A DNA stretch of 9,180 nt, taken from the NCBI GenBank assembly GCA_036274055.1, contig DASUGM010000057.1, forward strand, positions 1 through 9,180, given 5' to 3'. A program made the position numbers and the translations under genes. The notes beneath the pieces were generated by a model. The model saw only the letters and a program-made list of their open reading frames with translations, was not told where the DNA came from and did not search any database. The DNA is from DASUGM01 sp036274055. Lineage in GTDB: Bacteria > Acidobacteriota > Vicinamibacteria > Vicinamibacterales > SCN-69-37. This document shows positions 7,549 to 9,180 of this stretch, piece by piece; positions within the stretch are counted from its first letter, which is position 1, and every line of letters begins with the position of its first letter.

Positions 7549-7994
7549 AACGGCACTGGCATTGGGGCACCCGCATCGCGCTCGTCTACGCGCTGTTCGC
7601 GTCGGGCACGATCACCATGGTCGTGATTGCCATGCGCCAGCCTGTCGATCTGGTCTCGGCCGATTACTACGAGCGCTCGCTGGCCGTCGACGCGCGCACC
7701 GCCGCGCTCGCAAACGTCGTGGCGCTCGATGGCCGATTCTCGATCCAGCCGAGCAGCGACGGCCGAACCGTCGAGATCCGCTGGCCGGCGGAGATGGCCG
7801 GCGCGGCCGGCACCGTCGCGTTGTACCGGCCGTCCGATGCCGCCGACGATCGCGCGATCCGGATGGCGCCTGACGCCACCGGCCGCCAGACCGTCGCGCT
7901 CGGCGGCCTCCGACCCGGCTTGTGGCGCGTGAACGTCGACTGGAAATTCGATGGCCGGCTGTTCGCCGCGACGACCGAGGTGCACGTCCGGTGA
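7545..7994 (+). CDS. ccoH: CcoH/FixH family cbb3 oxidase assembly protein
   Basis: Protein of 149 residues with an N-terminal membrane segment (about 9-28, starting TRIALVYALFASGTITMVVI) and a periplasmic beta-rich domain. The family hallmark after the span is visible: LVSADYYERSL, the conserved D-Y-Y region of FixH proteins, followed by a domain ending in an R-V-x-V-D-W pattern (LWRVNVDWKFDG). CcoH is known to associate with the assembled oxidase and to be needed for its stability and maturation. It has no cofactor motifs. The ATG overlaps the ccoG stop by 4 bases and the TGA overlaps the next GTG start by 4 bases. Confidence rests on topology, the Tyr-Tyr motif and position after ccoG. Confidence 0.9.
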   Translation: MKRHWHWGTRIALVYALFASGTITMVVIAMRQPVDLVSADYYERSLAVDARTAALANVVALDGRFSIQPSSDGRTVEIRWPAEMAGAAGTVALYRPSDAADDRAIRMAPDATGRQTVALGGLRPGLWRVNVDWKFDGRLFAATTEVHVR

Positions 7995-8638
7995 CCGCCG
8001 CACTGCTGGGAGCGTTGTTGCTCGGCCTCGCCGGCAGCGTCCATTGCGCGGTGATGTGCGGCCCGCTCGTCGCCCTCATGCAACCGCGCGGGTGGCGCGG
8101 CGCGATCGCGTATCACGCCGGCCGGATCGCGATCTACGCGGGCCTTGGCGCCGCGGCCGGCGGCCTCGGTCTCGCGCTGACCGGTTTCGGCCTCGGACGC
8201 GGACTGGCCCTGATCGCGGCGGCGCTGCTCGTCGCCGAGGCCGTGGCGATGTCGTTCCCGCTCGGGCGCGGTGCGCGCGCCTCCCGCCAGATCACGCAAT
8301 GGCTCGGTCGCGTCGCCGCCTGGCTGCGGGCGCGACGAACGCGCGCGCCATTGGTCTTCGGCGTCGTGAATGGCCTGTTGCCGTGCGGGCTCGTCTATGG
8401 CGCACTGACAGCCTCGATCGGCCTCGCCGGACCGGTCGAGGGCGCGCTGACGATGACGGCATTCGGGGTCGGGACGACGCCGCTGCTGCTCATCGCGTCA
8501 CGATCGGCTGGCGCCCTGGCGCGCCGACTACCGGTCTCCGTCAGACGTCTGGCGCCGGCGGCGCTCGTCCTCCTCGCGTTGCTGTTGATCGGCCGAGGCT
8601 TGTCGACCGGCTCGGCGGTGATCGGGCATCACCACTGA
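7991..8638 (+). CDS. TauE/SafE-family (COG2836, DsbD-like) membrane protein, putative copper-handling partner of cbb3 oxidase
   Basis: Membrane protein of 215 residues with about six hydrophobic segments. It starts with GTG at 7991, overlapping the ccoH stop. The first segment carries H18-C19-AVM-C23-GP, the hallmark of the 'sulfite exporter TauE/SafE' family as usually annotated. A second conserved site, NGLLPCG at 127-133 with C132, begins the second half, as in the duplicated DsbD-like transmembrane fold. The C-terminus ends in three histidines. The family name is historical; homologues recur beside cbb3 and copper genes, and the Cys/His residues inside membrane segments suggest metal or thiol chemistry rather than sulfite export. 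That role is inference. It is the last gene of the operon; no clear T-run terminator follows, only the repeat array beginning at about 8652. Confidence 0.88.
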   Translation: MTAALLGALLLGLAGSVHCAVMCGPLVALMQPRGWRGAIAYHAGRIAIYAGLGAAAGGLGLALTGFGLGRGLALIAAALLVAEAVAMSFPLGRGARASRQITQWLGRVAAWLRARRTRAPLVFGVVNGLLPCGLVYGALTASIGLAGPVEGALTMTAFGVGTTPLLLIASRSAGALARRLPVSVRRLAPAALVLLALLLIGRGLSTGSAVIGHHH

Positions 8639-8682
8639 GGGCGGCTGCGAGATGAGTGAAGTGCGCTTGCCAAGGGCGATTA

Positions 8683-8782
8683 CACAGGGAGAAGCCTGAG
8701 AAGAGCATGAGGACAAACATTGCGAGAGGTTCTGCAAGACTCTCTCCTCCGTCCTCGTGATCTTCTCGGACTTCTCCCTGTG
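8683..8782. repeat. Long imperfect inverted repeat in repeat unit 1
   Basis: Arms at 8683-8714 and 8751-8782 (32 bases each) match at 28 of 32 positions when folded, and two of the four differences would be G-U pairs in RNA. The outer 12 bases (CACAGGGAGAAG with CTTCTCCCTGTG) and the inner 6 (GAGGAC with GTCCTC) pair perfectly. The 36-base loop contains a further short GAGAG/CTCTC stem. Confidence 0.85.
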
Positions 8783-8786
8783 AAAG

Positions 8787-8802
8787 CGCTCTGGGCAGAG
8801 CG
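8787..8802. repeat. Short perfect hairpin in repeat unit 1
   Basis: CGCTCT (8787-8792), loop GGGC, AGAGCG (8797-8802). The same 16 bases recur unchanged at 8945-8960 in unit 2. No T run follows on the plus strand, so it does not look like a classical terminator. Confidence 0.75.
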
Positions 8803-8840
8803 AAGCGTCATGCGTCAGACGCAGTTGTCACGAGCAATTA

Positions 8841-8940
8841 CACAGGGAGAAGCATGAGAAGAGCATGAGGACAAACATCGAGAGAGCTTCTGCAAGAGCG
8901 CTCTCCCCGTCCTCATGGTTTTCTCGGCCTTCTCCTTGTG
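8841..8940. repeat. Long imperfect inverted repeat in repeat unit 2
   Basis: The equivalent arms, 8841-8872 and 8909-8940, match at 26 of 32 positions. The inner block CATGAGGAC/GTCCTCATG is perfect here, while unit 1 has a G-U pair in it. The loop stem is GAGAGC/GCTCTC here versus GAGAG/CTCTC in unit 1. The structure is kept although the sequence drifts. Confidence 0.82.
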
Positions 8941-8944
8941 AAAG

Positions 8945-8960
8945 CGCTCTGGGCAGAGCG
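8945..8960. repeat. Short perfect hairpin in repeat unit 2
   Basis: Identical to the hairpin at 8787-8802, exactly 158 bases downstream. Followed by GCGTC (8963-8967) and GACGC (8976-8980), which can form a second small stem. Confidence 0.75.
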
Positions 8961-9009
8961 AAGCGTCATGAGTCAGACGCATTTGCCCCGAGCGATTACA
9001 CAGGGAGAA

Positions 9010-9035
9010 TGAGCTTGACCCGATTTCGTGGACGG
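9010..9035. repeat. Putative terminal inverted repeat of the insertion sequence
   Basis: The first 26 bases of the element, from TGAGCTTGACCC through GTGGACGG. Identified from the family-like pattern and the sharp junction with the interrupted host repeat. The partner repeat is not in the window, so the exact inner boundary is unknown. Confidence 0.55.
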
Positions 9036-9040
9036 TTTTG

Positions 9041-9180
9041 TTACGCTGCTTGAGCGTGCCGACGTTCGAAGGCCGCTGGGCTGATCTGGCCCAGTGTCGA
9101 GTGCCGACGCCGCTGGTTATAGAACACCTCGAGGTAGTCGAACAACTCCATCTTGGCCTCGCTGTAGCTGGCGAACTGAT
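9041..9180 (-). CDS. IS3-family transposase (OrfB, integrase core), C-terminal fragment
   Basis: Reading the minus strand from the window edge gives 45 residues and a TAA stop at 9043-9041. The peptide contains EAKMELFDYLEVFYNQRRRH followed by STLGQISPAAFERRH. The pattern ending in YNxxRRHSxLGxxSPxxFE is the highly conserved C-terminus of the IS3-family DDE integrase core, just after the catalytic glutamate. The catalytic residues themselves lie upstream of the fragment, outside the window. It is read towards the oxidase operon and is not related to it. Whether the full transposase is intact cannot be seen; the visible part has no frameshift or internal stop. Confidence 0.92.
   Translation of the reverse strand, partial: QFASYSEAKMELFDYLEVFYNQRRRHSTLGQISPAAFERRHAQAA

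Larger units (their letters stand above)
8652..9009. repeat. Tandem array of a 158-bp structured repeat (two full units and a partial third)
   Basis: Units begin at 8652, 8810 and 8968 with an exact 158-base period: matching landmarks such as ATTACACAGGGAGA occur at 8679, 8837 and 8995, and GCGCTCTGGGCAGAGCG at 8786 and 8944. Units 1 and 2 are full length and clearly related, with scattered substitutions but no length change across the unit. Unit 3 stops at 9009 because an insertion sequence follows. Each unit contains a long inverted repeat with 32-base arms, a perfect short hairpin (CGCTCT-GGGC-AGAGCG) and a small GCGTC/GACGC palindrome. No convincing coding frame fits; the open frames across it are short and have no family features. 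The region from the last operon gene to the transposase stop (8639-9040) holds nothing else I can identify. Confidence 0.9.
9010..9180 (-). mobile_element. IS3-family insertion sequence, transposase 3' end only
   Basis: The element begins abruptly at 9010, where the third repeat unit breaks off, and continues past the window end. Its outer end reads TGAGCTTGACCCGATTTCG, with the TG start and the ACCCG...TGGAC pattern seen in IS3-family terminal repeats. The transposase stop codon lies about 30 bases inside this end, the usual arrangement for the distal end of IS3-type elements. The other terminus and any target duplication are outside the window. Confidence 0.85.

Noticed and set aside
8783..8822. 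Classical rho-independent terminator of the oxidase operon
   Set aside because: Hairpins are present but no T run follows them on the plus strand. A processing or stabilising role is possible but not shown.
8652..9009. CRISPR array
   Set aside because: The units are 158 bases long and similar along their whole length, with no short identical repeats separated by unique spacers.
8865..9053. 62-residue open frame across the repeat array and the IS end
   Set aside because: It starts inside repeat unit 2, ends inside the insertion sequence, has no family features and no conserved start context. It cannot have existed before the insertion in this form.

Overview
The window holds a nearly complete operon for a cbb3-type cytochrome c oxidase, the high-affinity terminal oxidase used at low oxygen. 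All its genes are on the plus strand. Every protein has typical Gram-negative features: periplasmic c-type heme domains, inner-membrane assembly factors and a copper P-type ATPase. The DNA is very GC-rich. The gene order (ccoI-ccoS-ccoNO-ccoQ-ccoP-ccoG-ccoH-tauE/safE-like), the CcoN-CcoO fusion and the short single-heme CcoP are unlike the classical proteobacterial ccoNOQP-ccoGHIS layout. They resemble layouts known from Bacteroidota and Acidobacteriota. With this GC content I lean towards a GC-rich acidobacterium (Vicinamibacteria-like) or a similar phylum; this is inference only.

Layout. Positions 3-341 are the 3' end of a gene for a TPR-type protein. A 190-base gap follows, with a weak terminator-like hairpin and no FNR-type operator that I can see. 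The operon runs from 532 to 8638. All gene joints overlap or are separated by only 2 bases, so translation is probably coupled throughout. It encodes a copper P-type ATPase (CcoI), the small assembly protein CcoS, the fused catalytic and monoheme subunit CcoNO, the small CcoQ, a monoheme CcoP, the iron-sulfur protein CcoG, the CcoG partner CcoH, and a TauE/SafE-family membrane protein with an HCxxxC motif. CcoI, CcoG and perhaps the TauE/SafE-like protein would handle copper for the CuB site. CcoH and CcoS would help assembly. CcoNO, CcoQ and CcoP form the enzyme.

The tail (8639-9180) has no host gene. It carries a tandem array of a 158-base, hairpin-rich unit: two full copies and the start of a third. 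The third copy is cut at 9009/9010 by the end of an IS3-family insertion sequence, whose transposase 3' end lies on the minus strand and runs out of the window. The most unusual features are the structured tandem repeat with the insertion sequence inside it, and the streamlined oxidase with one heme c in the fused CcoO part and only one in CcoP.
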